A stretch of 34,192 bases of DNA from Prosthecobacter sp. (GCF_029946185.1 NZ_JAQSEA010000076.1:26056-60247); one strand, 5' to 3'; positions 1 through 12,600 are shown, counted from the first letter of the stretch. A program made the numbers and translations. The notes: generated from the letters alone by a model not told the origin.

Positions 1-221
1 CAGAGGCCGAGCACGGCACCGTCCCACCAATTGGATGTCGTTAAATCCCACTCGCCCGCTCCGCCAAGGCCGGCCCCATTCACATTGTTGCCAGCAGCAC
101 TGGTGTCGGTATCCCAATAGAAAGCAGCTGCTTGCGCAGCCCCCAACTGACACATCAGCAGAGTGAAAACAATGAGTCCGCACCTTGCGGGAATGCTGAA
201 CAGTTTACTATGGGCCTTCAT
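1..221 (-). CDS. N-terminus of a second secreted autotransporter-repeat-type surface protein (partial, runs off left edge)
   Basis: Reading the minus strand from the ATG at 221 gives 73 open codons to the window edge. Residues 1-32 are a signal peptide: MKAHSK basic start, hydrophobic core GLIVFTLLM, small residues ending AAQAA. The mature start, AFYWDTDTSAAGNN with GEWDLTTSNWWDG further on, is the FYW...W...NWW pattern that opens autotransporter-associated beta-strand repeat proteins. The giant protein encoded just upstream opens similarly with [10 protein letters not shown] and DGANW. The rest lies outside the window, so repeats and a PEP-CTERM tail are expected but not seen. I infer a secreted, surface-exposed paralogue transcribed in the same direction as the giant gene, 427 bases downstream. 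No Shine-Dalgarno motif precedes the start. Confidence 0.8.
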   Translation of the reverse strand, partial: MKAHSKLFSIPARCGLIVFTLLMCQLGAAQAAAFYWDTDTSAAGNNVNGAGLGGAGEWDLTTSNWWDGAVLGL

Positions 222-259
222 GAAGCTATGAATGAAATAGACGCTCTTAAATCACCGGT

Positions 260-320
260 GCAGTTCACCGCGCATGTGATCAGACTGGTTATGTTGGAAA
301 GATTAGTCTGAGTGAACTGC
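260..320 (-). repeat. Nested inverted repeat in the leader of the left-edge gene
   Basis: GCAGTTCAC (260-268) and GTGAACTGC (312-320) are perfect 9-bp complements. Inside them CAGACT (281-286) and AGTCTG (305-310) form a second 6-bp stem. The right arms are separated by one base, so the two stems can nearly stack with a 12-base bulge on the other side. The element ends 39 bases from the start codon at 221, so on a minus-strand transcript it would be a folded 5' leader. Alternatively it is an operator-like dyad. Next to it, CTTTGG/CCAAAG (324-329 and 336-341) form a further 6-bp hairpin with a 6-base loop. Confidence 0.5.
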
Positions 321-378
321 ATTCTTTGGAACAGCCCAAAGTGATCCTTACCTCAACACTTGGAGGAAAGTTTAGCAT

Positions 379-473
379 GTTGGAGCTTTAACTTTATAAA
401 GTAAGTGGCTATTCCTTTACCTCTATTAAGGGGTAATCTTTGTTACGGCTCTAAAAAGGAAGGGCGCTCCAAC
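379..473. other. Candidate multi-stem structured element
   Basis: Three sets of complementary segments are nested. GTTGGAGC (379-386) pairs with GCTCCAAC (466-473). TTCCTTT (412-418) pairs with AAAGGAA (455-461). ACTTTATAAAGT (391-402) is a perfect 12-base palindrome between the left arms. GTAA/TTAC (433-436 and 443-446) form a small apical hairpin. Together they would fold into a branched structure on either strand. I do not recognise a known riboswitch or small-RNA consensus. The pairing is directly visible; the RNA function is inference. Confidence 0.3.
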
Positions 474-575
474 GACAAGATCTAAACCCAGCTATTCCGA
501 AGATACTTTTACCACGCTAGCACGGTAATTTATGTGACTCTTTTTTATAGTCTAATCCTTAGGAGGAAGGCATTA

Positions 576-629
576 ATGGCCAGCCGCAATCTAGCGCGAC
601 GCAGAACCTTTCCTTTATCGCAATCATAA
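576..629 (+). CDS. Possible 17-residue micro-ORF behind a strong Shine-Dalgarno site
   Basis: AGGAGG at 561-566 lies 9 bases before the ATG at 576, an ideal spacing. The ORF encodes MASRNLARRRTFPLSQS, a basic peptide, and stops with TAA at 627-629, 19 bases before the stop codon of the giant gene on the other strand. It is the best Shine-Dalgarno match noticed at any start in the window, where most genes lack one. No promoter is evident and a peptide this short could be chance. It might act as a leader or not be translated at all. Confidence 0.15.
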   Translation: MASRNLARRRTFPLSQS

Positions 630-648
630 CTGGCCCCGACCACGCAAC

Positions 649-3600
649 TCAGCGCGTTGAACGGCGGCGGCGAAGCATCAAGCCGGAAAAGCCAAGCATG
701 AGGAATAGCACACGCGAGGGCTCCGGAACGACGACGATGAGGCCGTAGGTGGTGAAAGCCGATGTGTCCCAGGACAGGCCGGATGCAGCCAAATCGGGAA
801 GGCTGAAGTCGGTGCTGGCATTGAAGCTGCCGCTGTAGCCAGCCCAGTCGATGAGATTGAACACATCTCCCAGCTGCGGACCCGATGTGGAGTAGCCTTT
901 GTCGAGCACGGTGATGGTTCCGGTTCCAGTACCAAGGACCAATGAACCGGCCCCCAGATTGACGAAATCATGGTTGCCGGGAGTCGCGCTGTTCCAAGTG
1001 GCCAGACTTGAGCTGCCGATTCCTTGAAGGTAGGAAAGGGCTGTGGTCGCGGTGCCGCCCAGGCCATCGTGATAGGCTCCACTGTAGTAAACACCTGACG
1101 CCTGGGTGGTAGGGGCGGTGATTCCAAGCTCGATCCTGGCACCGTCATTCACGGTCAATGTGTTGGTGACTGCGGTGAACGTGAGCGTTTGATTGCTGGT
1201 GTCCGTGTTGCCGGTGCCGGGAGCGAGAACGGTGCCGCTGTTGAGAACGGTGCTGCCAGCGATGCTGCCAGAGCCAGTGAGCCTGCTGCCCGAGTTGCTG
1301 ACGGTCACACTGCCAGTGCCGGTGCCTGACCCGGAAGTGTTAGCTACCTCCAGCGTACCGCCGGAAACGGTGGTGCCACCGGTGTAGGTGCTGGCCTGAT
1401 CCAGGGCGAGAGTGCCAGCGCCCAGCTTGGCAAGACCGACTGAATTGGCACCTGCATTGGTGTCTGCGATGGCCGTGGAATAGGTGAAGCGGCCGCCTGT
1501 TGCATTGGAGGTGTCGAACCCAATTTTTGAGCCATTTTCAAAGCCACCAGTAGCGGTGCCGAGAGGCTGGATGATGGCGATGTCTGAGGCGGTGAACTCT
1601 CCGGCTCCGCCGACATTGAAGGCGGCTGTGGCACCGCTGATGACAACGAGATTTGTGGCAGTCCAGTTTGCGGCGATGTTATTGTAGAAAGAGGTTTGTT
1701 GGGCGAATGCAAGTGTGCCAGCGCTGACCGTTGTCACGCCGGCGTAGGTGTTGGTGCCGCTGAGAGTTTGCGTGCCTGCTCCGGTCTTGGTCACGGTGCC
1801 GCTGCCGCTGATGGAACCGCCATAGGAGAAGCTGCCGAAGCGGTTGTACACCAATGCGGCGTTATTGATGATGCTCTGGCTGTTGCTGATCGTGCCATCG
1901 TTTCCGCTGGTGCCATCTCCCAATTGCAATGTGCCGTTGCTGATGGTGGTGGTGCCTGCGTAAGTATTGGCACCGGTCAGGGTCATGGTGCCGCTGCCCT
2001 GCTTGGTCAATCCACCGGAGGTGCTGCTGATGACGCCACCATAGGTGGTGGAGGTGTTATCGCTGCCAGCATTGAGGGTCTTTGCTCCCAAGACCACGCT
2101 GGCTCCGCTACCGCCGGCCAATGATGCGATGGTGGCGGACGTGGGAGTCACACCACTGATGTCAAATATTCCGCCTGTGCCGGTCACGGTGATCGCGCTC
2201 AAAGTCGCGGTGCCGGTGGTGCTGAGTGCGAGGGTGCCGGTGCCGACGGTGGTGGTTCCCGAGTAGGTGTTGACGCCTGTCAGAGTCAGCGCTCCTCCAT
2301 TGATGGCGAGGTTCACTTTCTGGGTGCCGCTGCCGACGACGTTCTGAATAATGCCCGCATACAAGGATGTGCCCGTGAGAGTGAGTGTGGAATCCGACGT
2401 GGTGGAACTGTTGCCGATTGTTGCCGTACTGGCGCCTTTGACGATGCCGACCAAAGACTGGTTGAAGCCCCCAAGATCGAAAATCCCTGCTGCCGTGGAG
2501 GCAATGGTGAGTTTGGCTGTGGTGGCAATGCCGTTGTTGGCACCGATGGCGATTGTGTCCTGGTTGTTGGTGATGCCAGTGTAACCCGTGCCACCACCCG
2601 AGAAAACGACGGTGCCGATGCGCGCGGTCACTTCCACCGACGAAGTGATGACGCCTGTCACATTCAAAATTGTGCCGGCCGTGGGTGCAGCAAAATGGCC
2701 GCCGGCGGCAGCGACATTGTTGATGGTGATCGGCCCGGAAACGGTCGCCGCTCCAGCCGTTGTTCCCGCTTCAATGAGGCCTCTGCCACTGGTGGCGTTG
2801 TTGGCCCCGATGATGATGGCGTTGGTGAAGTTAAGTCCCGTGCCAACGACGAGTCGAACGCCCGTGGAATTGAACGTGAGAGTGCCGCTGCCCAAGGCGC
2901 TGGCATTGTCAGCTTGAATGATGCCGTTGCTGAGCGTGGTGCCGCCCGTGAAGCTGCTGGCCGTGTTGAGGATGAGCGTTCCCGTGCCGGTTTTGATGAG
3001 TGACAAAACTGAGCTGGTGCCGGTATTTTGAAGCAGGCCACTGAAGGTGCTGGAGGCGTTGTTGCTGCCGACCGTCAATGTGCTTGTGGTGCTGTCGGCC
3101 AGATTGTCCACGGTGCCAGTGCCACTGAGCCCGTTCACGGTGTCGCTGAAGCCGTTCATGTTCAGGAGGCCGTTGGTGGTCACGAAATTGCCTTTGCCAG
3201 TGCCATCCGGAAGGACGTTGCTCGATCCGAGCTGAAGGGTGCCGCCACCGAATGCGAAGGTGGTGTCACCAGCATAAGCGTTGGTGCCCTCAAGAATGAG
3301 TGTACCGCTGGTTGATTTGACCAAGGCCGCGCCCGCATTGAATTCGGTGAGGTTTTTGAGCGTGCCCTGCTGGAGATTGAAGTTGGTGACCAGATTGCCG
3401 CTCGCACCAATGGTGCCGTTGGTCATGTCGAGGATGCCGCCATTGAGCGTGAGAGTGGAGGTTTCTGATCCCGTGCCATTGGTGGCAGCAATGTTGCCGT
3501 CCATCGTCAGGATGCCCCCGTTGATGATGATGGAGTTGGACACCGCATTGAGGGCGTTGACGGTGGTATTGCCCATGGTGAGGTTCCCCGTCACACGAAG

Positions 3601-6600
3601 GCTGCCGCTGTTAAGATTGATCGTGGCGGTGCCTGTGGTGGCAAGGGTGGCCGTTGCAGCGGCATTGTTGACGGCCATGTTCAGGGTGCCGATGGTCGTC
3701 GTGGATCCATTGATGTTGAGCGTGGCCTGCGTGCCACTGGAGGCCGTGGCACCGCTGACGCTGAGGGCCCCCATGTTCAGGGTCGTCACAGCGACGGTCC
3801 CCAAGCCGCTGATGCTCAGGGTGGAAATAGCACTCCCTGAAGATGTTGCCGCAGAGGTGGAGTTGACGCTCATGTTCACGGTCGTGAATGTCGCCGTGGT
3901 TCCAGCGGTGGTGCCGCCGAGGGTCAGATTGCCCGTCACATTGCCGGTCGTCAGACTGGATCCTCCCCGGCTCGCGAGAGTTACCGTTGTTGCAGCCAGC
4001 GTTCCAGTGTCAAAGGTCAACGTTCCCGTGGTGTCTGAGGTGGTGGCACTGGCCGTGGGTGCACGCGAAGCGATGGTGAGAGTGCTGGCCAGAATGTCCA
4101 CGCTGTTTCCAGCAAACAAAGCGTTCGCTGTGAGAACGGTGTTAGTGCTGCCCGTGGTGTTGACCAAATTGATCGTGGTGGCCCCTGTGCCGTTGAGCGC
4201 GCGAATTTTTAACGTGCCTGCACCCGCGGCAAAGTTGACCACACCATTGCTGCGGGCGACGGTAGTGCCCGTGGATACGCCGCCGATATTAAAGATGTCG
4301 GCATTGATGGTGGTGACGCCGGTGCCCAGAGTGAGAGTGGTTGTTCCTCCATGAGTGGTGGACGCACCCACATCCACCAAAGCAGCGGTGATGGTGCTGG
4401 TAGGAGCGAGCAAAACACTCACCGTGTCCGAGACACTGCCAGTATCCGAACTGCCGAGACGGAAGGCACCGCCGCCGAGATTGGCAATAAAAGTGCCGAG
4501 CCCGGTCATATCCAGAGTGGAGGTGCTGGCGACGGTGCCGCCACCGCCCACGCGGAAGATCGCGCCTGGCGAAGAGACGCTCCAGGTGCCCACGCCTGCG
4601 GTGACACCGGTGACGGTCAGCTTGGAAATGGTCGTGCCCGCAGTGGTCGAGGCACCGACAGAGACGTCATTGTTGGTGTTGAGCGTCATACCCGAACCGA
4701 TCTTGATGACATTGCTGGAAGCGGAGTTGGTTTGCGAGATCAAGCCGCCGCCAAAGGTGGCGCTGACGCTGGTCAAATCCAAAGTGCCCACGTTAGTGAT
4801 GGCGCTGGAGGTGCCAAACACCAAGGTGTTGGTGGCCGAGTTGAGATTCTGCTCCGTATCAAAAATCACCGTCCCCTGATTGATGACCGTGCTGCCGTCG
4901 TAAACATTGATCCCTGACAAGCGAAGGGTGCCCGCGCCAGATTTGGTGATGCTGAAAAGAGATTCGGCGTCATCGATCACACCGGCGATGGTGAGTGTTT
5001 TCGCGGTGACGTTGATGGTGGAAGAGCCTTGGAGAGTCACGGCTCCGGTGCCGGTATTCAAATCGTTGGAGCCGATGAAGATGGAACTGCCATTCAAGTT
5101 CAGCGGATTGTTGCTGAAGGTCATCGCAGCGCCCGAAGTGTTGTCAAACGACCCGCCGCTGATGGTGAAGGCATTGGCCCCGATGGCCGCAGCTCCGCCG
5201 ATGTTCAAGGTGCCGACGGTGAGATTGACACCGCTGCTGATGGAGTTCGTACCGCCCAAGTTCAGGAGGCCGCCTGTGACGTCCACCGAGCCGGTGATGG
5301 TGCTGTTGCCATTCAGGGTCGTGGTGCCGCCGGAGATGCTGATGCCGCCGCCGAGGGTGTTCGTTGCGCCGCCGAAGGTCGCTGTGCCAGCGGTCACCGC
5401 GAGACTTCCGCCAATGCTGACACTGCCACCCACTGTCAAGGTGCCTGCCCCAGCCTTGGTCAGTGAACGATTGTCTCCGCCGTCACCGATGGAACCGCCG
5501 ACGGTCAGCGTGCTGGCGGTGGTGGTCAGGATGGTATTGGCACTGAGGGTCACACTGCCCGAGCCAAGATTCAGCGTGTTGGTGCCGGTGAAGGTGAAAC
5601 TGCCATTCCAGATCATCGGATTGTTGGCCGTCAGGCTCACTCCAGAAGCTGAAGTGTTATTGATCGTGGTAAGGGCATTGATGGTGAAGGTGCCGGTGCC
5701 CAGAGCATTGTTGGCATTGATGTTCAGCGTGCCGCCGGACAGTGTGAAACCACCGGCACCCGTGTTGCTGGTGCTGTTGAGGGTAAGAGCGCCAGCGCCA
5801 GCCTTGTTGATCAGAGCATGGATAGTCACAGGGCCGCTGACGAGCAGGGACGCCCCGGTGCCGTCTACATTCCAAGTCTGACTCGCCACATTAGCGCTGG
5901 AGGCCACCACCGGTGCCGCGATGGTGATGTTTCCTCCATTGGCACCGACGAGAATACCGCCGGAGGTGCTGCTGGGCGCGAGGGTGAGGGTGCCCGAGAT
6001 GCCCTGGTTGATCGTCACCGCAGTGACGCCTGTGGGGGCCGCGATGAATTGCAGACCATCAATGGTATAATTGCCATCGAGTGTGGTGGTGATGGTCGGG
6101 CCCGTGGCATTGGTGGCACTGAAGATCACAGTGTCGGTCGTGGTCGGCACGGTGGTGTAGTTGGTGTTACCCTCGGGATTCGTGGCCCAGTTGGTCAAGG
6201 GGCCGGCGTTGGTGGTGGCCCAGGAGGTGGTGGCCTGGCTGCCCGTCCAGTAGATGGGCAGGTAGGAGACCACATCGAGGCTGATCAGCGTCGCGCTGGT
6301 GTTGAGGGTGTAGTTATAACCGACCGGAGCATTGCCCAGCGCAAAGGTCGCGAGATCCAGTCCGCTGGCGGCTGAAATGAGATTGTAGCTGCCCGCACCG
6401 AATCCAGAGAGGTTGAAGAAATCGAGCGTGATGGTGCCGCTGACCACGGCAGCCACGGAGCTGATGATTTGATCGCTTACGCCAGAGGCTCCCAGTTCAA
6501 AACCAAGGCGAGCCCCGCCAGCCACTTGAAGAACACCCGTAGCGAATGTGAGAGCCTGCGCGCTGTCGTTTTGGAAACTCATTACTCCGGTGGAGGCGAC

Positions 6601-9600
6601 GGTGAGCGCATTGATGCCGCCCGTGCCAAACCCGGCCTGCAGCTTGCCATCGTTCACGATGACCGCATTGGCACCGCTGTTCCAGGTGTTGGTGCCGGAG
6701 ATGATGACCGTGCCAGCCCCGGTCTTGGTCAGGTCACCGGTGCTGCTGCTGCTGATGCCACCGGAAAGGGTGAGAGCACCGGTGGCGCTGGTGGTTTCGA
6801 GGGTGCCGCCGGAAGAGCCGAGGGTGAGCACACGCGTGGAGGTGAGATCCACGGCACCGGAACCAGAGTAGCTAAGCGTGCCGCCATTGATGCCGACGGT
6901 GTTGGTGGCGGAGGCATTGCCCAAATTACCACTGGTGGAGAAGGACAGTCTGCCGCCATTCGCATTGACTGCGCCACTGAAGGTGCTGGTGGAATTGAGT
7001 GTGACGGTGTCTGCCGTCGTCTTGGTCGCGCCCACGCTGCCGGAGAGAATGGCATTTACGGTGCCGCTGCGCAGATCGAAATCTAACGTGGAAGTGAGCA
7101 CGCCGGTGGTGCTGGTGATGAGGCCGCCCTGCAGACTGACCGTGCCGACGGTGTTGGAGAAGGTCGTCAGATCCAGTGTGCCGCCGTTCACAGTCACATT
7201 TCCAGTGCTGGCGAGGGTGTTGTTCGCGCCAAGAGCAAGCGTGCCGCCGGAGACGGTGGTGCCTCCCGTGTAAGAGTTTGCGCCTGACAATGTCAGCGTG
7301 CCTGTGCCAATCTTGGTCAACCCGCCGGAAGTGTTTGCCGTGGCGAGCGCACCCAAGGTGATGGATGCGCCAGTGCCGCCGCCGCCGGTCAGTGTCAAAG
7401 TGGGAGTAGTGCCGCTGACATAGGTGCCGGATGAAGTGACCACCACACCGACCACTGCTCCGCCGCTGATGAGCGCATAACCTGCGGCTGGAGTGCCGCC
7501 AGGCATAAGACCGGCACTGCTGAAGACGACTGCGGGCGCGCCAATGTAGCCACTGCCGCCGACGACCATCATATCAGCCTGCGTGACGCCGACACCGGTG
7601 GCAGCGGTCAGCGGCTGATTGAGAGCGCTGTTGAAGCCGTTGCTGTCAAAGACCAGCCCACCGTTGAACGATGGAGCACCGGAGACGGCGCTGTTGTCGA
7701 TGGCACCAAAGAAGGTGGAGGTAAAAGTGATGCCAGCACTCGACACCGGCACCCAGTTGGAAATCCCTGCGGTGGTCTTCAGGGTGCCGCCGGCAAAATT
7801 CAGGTAGGCGTTGTTGGCACCCGCTGCATTCACGCTCGAAACGATGCCCGTGCCTACACTGAGTGTGCCGGCGGCCAGATTGACAAAGCCGACGTTGCCA
7901 CTGCCATTGGTGGTGTTGTTGCCGAATCGTACGGGTTGTGCGCCGGTGATGACGGTGCCGCCCGCCAGATTGAGAACGCCGTAGGTCCCGCCGGTCACGG
8001 TACTGTCCATGAAGATGGCGAATGATGCCGTGGAGCCGGTGTGATCAATCACGCCGCTGTCGGCGACAGTGATCTGTCCCAAGCTGTAGCCGTTGATGAA
8101 CCATTCCGCATTGGTATGGTCGAGAAAGCCGGTGCCACCCACATAGACCACACCCGCGGAGGAGGTGGCAGGGTTCAGCGCATTGCCGAGGCTGGAGGAT
8201 CCGTTGACGTCAAACCGGTTGCCGGCGATGAAAGTGCCTCCGGTAAGATTGAAGTAACCGTAGGAGCCCGCTGCTTTGGCCACATATTGAATATTGCCTG
8301 TACCGGGCGCAATGGTGACTGTGCCGGCCGTCTGATTGTATACCGCCGCACCACCGGCAAAGTTGCCGCCGGTGATGGCGTACAAGGTCATGTTACCGCT
8401 CACGTTCACAATCGTATTGTTTATTGTGGAACCATAGACCAGCGTGGCGGTGGTCGTGTTACCGGTGATGGAACCAGTGACGTTGAGAGTGCCGTTGTTG
8501 ACGGTGGTGTTGCCGACATAGGTGTTTGCGCCGCTCAGCGTGAGTGTTCCGGTGCCATTTTTGACAAGCGCCAGATTGGCGACACCGCCATTTTGCAGCA
8601 CGCCCGCAAAGGTGGTGGAGGTATTGTCGGCACCCAGGGTGAGGGTGATGGCTGTCACCGCGCTTCCATTCTCAACGACAGCGCCCGCAGCACCCGCGAG
8701 TGAAGCGATGGTATTGCTGAAGCCGTTGAGCTGGAGTTTGCCGGCGGCACCGATGACCACGGCGGAGTTTGCGCTGAAGGCAGTCGTAGAGCCAGCACGC
8801 AACATGCCGCCATTGATCGTGGTAATGCCGTTGTAGGTGGAGGCATTGGCCGTGGTGAGTTGCAGAATGCCGTTCCCCAGCTTGGTCAAATCGAAGCCAT
8901 TGCCAGTGACGCCACCTGACACGTTCAGCACTGTCGTGGCGTCTGCAACGGTCCAGCTCTGAGCAGCGGCGAGAACGAGCGCGGCGGAGATGGTCACCAA
9001 TGCAGGAGCGCCCGTCTGGAGATTGATGCCGTTGGTCGAAGCCGTCGGTGTGAGCGTGAGGGAACCACCCGTGCCGGCAGCGATCGTGATCGCATTCAAC
9101 GGACCAGCCCCCACGTTGCTGTTGAAGGTGAGGTCTTTGATAGTAAAAGCTCCATCAAGCGTCGTGCTCAGGGAGATGCTGGTCAGGCCATTGGCACTGA
9201 AGATCACGCTGCTGTCCGCCCCGGGAGTGCCGAAGATGTTTGAAGTGCCTGCAAGATCGGAAGTGAAGTTTGAGATGGCACCATTGAATCCAGTCCAGCT
9301 ATTATTGGCCGCTCCTTTCCAATAGAAGTCTCCGGTGGAAGCCGCCGCCGTGAGCTGGACGAGGCTGTCTGTGCTGGAGAACGAAAAACTGTAACCTGCC
9401 ATCAGGGAAGAAACGGAACTGAGACCATAGGCAGCACCACTTAAACCGCTGGTTGCCGAAATGAGCGTGTAGATGCCGGGGCCAAAACCAGTGAGGCCCG
9501 TGAGGCGGAAATTCACTGCATTGGCGGTCGTCGCCGTGCCAGTCAGTGAAAGGGAGTCGTAGTTGCTTGTGGAGCCAAGCTCAATGCCCAAGAAGGCTGT

Positions 9601-12600
9601 TCCTGTGCCCGCACCGAGGTTCAGGCTTGTCAGGTTCAGCGTCTGACCCAGGGTGTTAACGGTGTTGAAGGTGCCGCCGGCAGCCACGCTGAGGCTTGTC
9701 ATGGAAGGAGTCGCGGCAGTCGAGCCCGTGATGCTCAACGTGCCAGCGCTCACGGTCGCGCTGTTGAAGTTCAAGTTCGCCGAACTCAAGATCAAGGCCG
9801 AGGTGGCGCTGTTCTGGATCACACCGGTCACATTGGAACCGATGTCGGCACTGATGGTGGTCGTGCCGGTTGCGGTGCCGGAATTGGTGATGGTGCCAAT
9901 GTTGTTGAGGGCGTTGGTGCCGAAGGTCATGGTGGCCGTCGTGGCCGTGTTGTTGATGATCACATTGCCCGTGCCGGTGATACCGCCATTGAGCTGGGAG
10001 GTGCCGGTGGAGCCCGTTCTGCTTATGGTCAAATCATGGCTGTTCAGAGTGACCGCGCCGTTCCAAATCGAACTGGCAGAACCCGTGCCCAGAATGAGTG
10101 TGGCAAGACCGGCGTTTCCGGAGGCAACCGTGATGGACTGCTGATAGGTACCCGAGTTGGTCACCTGCAGGGTTGCGTTGGATGAACCCGATGAATCACC
10201 GAGGGTGATCACGTTGGCATTGTCGCCAAAGGTATTGGCATTGCTGCCGCCGATGACGGTGCCTGCTTTGATGGTGAGGCCGGAGTTCCAAAGGTTGACG
10301 ACTGCGCCAAGCGTGAGGCTGGAGGTGAGGCTGTTTTGGATAACGCCGGTCACATTGGTGCCGATGATGGCGCTGATGGTGGTCGTGCCGGTGGCGAGAC
10401 CGCTGTTGGTGATGTTGCCCGAGTTATTGATGGAAACGGTGCTGATGGTGATGACTCCAGTCGATGTCACATTGTTACTGATGATCACATTTCCCGTACC
10501 GGTGATGCCGCCGGAGATGGTGGAAGTGCCCGTGGTGCCTTCCTTGGCAATGATCACATCTCTATTGAGGGTGATGCCACCTGTCAGAGTCGGGCTGCCT
10601 GTGGAGCCGCCGAGAAAAATAGTGGCAGCACCCGTGCTGCCCGCTGCCACCACAACGGGGTTGGCATAGGTGATCGTATTGAAAAAGTTGATGCTGGCAT
10701 CGAAGCTGCCGGAGGTGTCACCCAAAGTAATCACGTTGGAGCTGGCGCCGAAGGTGTTGGCGTTGCTGCCGCTGACGACTGTGCCCGCCTTGATGGTGAG
10801 GCCGCCGGTGAAGGTGCTGGCAGTGGCACCCAGAGTCAGGGTGCCGAGGCCCATTTTCACGATGGCGATGTTGTTCTCGTTGGTTCCCGCTCCGCCGATC
10901 AAACCCAAGTACGAGGTGTTCGTGTTTTGATTGATGGTCAGGGTTGAGACCGAGCTGTTTCCACCCACGAGGAAGGCCCCGGCAACGGCGCTCAGGTCTG
11001 TGATGGTTTGATCTGATGTGGTCGTACCGCCCAACTGCAGCACCCCGGTGCTGCCTAATGTCAGGCTGGCCGTGGTGGTCAGACGGTCTGCGCCGCCGTC
11101 GAGAATCAAGCGCCCCGCGTTGATGATGGTTGCTCCGGTGAAGGTGGAGGAGGCATTCAGCGTGAGCGAGCCCGTGCCGATCTTGGTGAGAGTTCCTGCG
11201 CCACTGTTACCGATGGAGTTGGCGAATGAAATGTTATTGCCATTGGTGTCAAAGGTTGCGCCACCCAAGCCAACCGTGATGGTCTTGGAGGAGGGATCAT
11301 AAACTCCGGCAAATTGCAAGCCGCCGCCAAAGAAGTTCAGGCTGCCGCTGCCCAGCTTGTTGAGCGCGTCCGCCTGCACGAGGCCCAAATTGACATAGAG
11401 ATCGGTGAAGGCATTGCTGGCGCTGCCAAACACGAGCGTGCCCGCGCCCGATTTCACGAAGGTGGTGGCGGTGGTGAGCGCGGAGTTCACTGTCAGTGAT
11501 CCGGATGCATTCGTGACATAGGCGTAGTAAGGTGTGCCGCCGGTGGTCAGGGCGGTGAAGGCACCGATGATGTTGGCCACCGCATTGGCTGAAAGGATGG
11601 CACCGCTGGTGATTTGCAGCGCACGCGAAGGACCGGTGAGGGTGATCCCCGTCGCAGCATCAATCAGCAAAGAATTGATGGTGGTGGTCGTGCCGGCGAG
11701 CGTTGCTCCCGTGGTAAAGCGGACATTGTTCGTCGTCACGCTGGTGATCGCATTGAACCCGGCGGCTTCCTGAATGTATTCCGTGGCGGTGTTCAGAGTG
11801 CGCAGCCCCAGCGTGCCATCCACGAACGTGACAAACGAGTTGCCAACGTTGGTGGCAGCGACGGGAGCGGCAGCCGTGTTCTCGCCAATGAAGTAGGGAT
11901 AGATGCTGTAGGTGGCGGCACCAGTTCCCGAGCCGGCAAGCCCGCCGCCAATGGCCCCGCCAGGATCAATGCTGAACACAATTCTGCCGCCCTGGGTGGC
12001 GACCGTGTCAAAGCTGCGGGCCAGGAGCAGCGCGGTGGAGAAGTTGTTGCGCACCAGCGGAGCAGCCAGGGTGAATTTCGGACCTCCTATGCGGGAGGCA
12101 GCCGTGCCGTCTGCTGAGATCGTGTTCTGTCCGGCGTTCAGGGTGAGAACACCCACGGTTTCCAGAGAGGCCGTGGTGCCGCCGCTGCGCGTTGCGTAAA
12201 AGCCAAGGCCACCTGCGGTGTTGCTCAAGGTGACCGGAGTCGCATCCGGAATGCGATTGATGCTGGTGGTCTGGTCATTGTTAATCTGCAGCGTGCTGCC
12301 CGATCCATTCAATACGATGGAGTTCAACGCCGCACTGAACTGAGTGACGTTGCCACTCAGGAGTAAAATGCCCTGATTGATCTGAAGCGTTCCGACAAAG
12401 CCGCTGCCACCACTGGCAGAGTAGGTCAGTGTCGATGCGCCGTTTTTCACCAACGTGGTCGTCGCACCTCCTGTAAAAAGACCCGAATAGCTGCCCGTTG
12501 CCGCTTGATTGATGATGAGAGTGCTGCCGGTCCCAAGCGCCACCGTCGCGCCGCCGTTCGTGCCGTTGTTGCCGCCACTGAGACTGCCCACCGCCTCAGT

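Larger units (their letters stand above)
222..648. other. AT-rich intergenic region with multiple inverted repeats
   Basis: This 427-base spacer between the two tandem surface-protein genes is visibly more AT-rich than its surroundings. It contains the inverted repeats at 260-320, 324-341 and 379-473 listed separately. It also holds TTACC/GGTAA (509-513 and 524-528) flanking a GCTAGC palindrome, and a 17-codon ORF behind a strong Shine-Dalgarno motif (561-629). I found no hairpin followed by a T-run that would be a clear terminator for the giant gene, and no convincing -35/-10 pair for the left-edge gene. Confidence 0.7.

Noticed and set aside
3281-4354. Long plus-strand open frame (357 codons) opposite the giant gene
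   Set aside because: It is a low-complexity Val/Pro/Ala/Leu shadow of a Gly/Thr-rich coding sequence, as are many other plus-strand frames across 649-16488.
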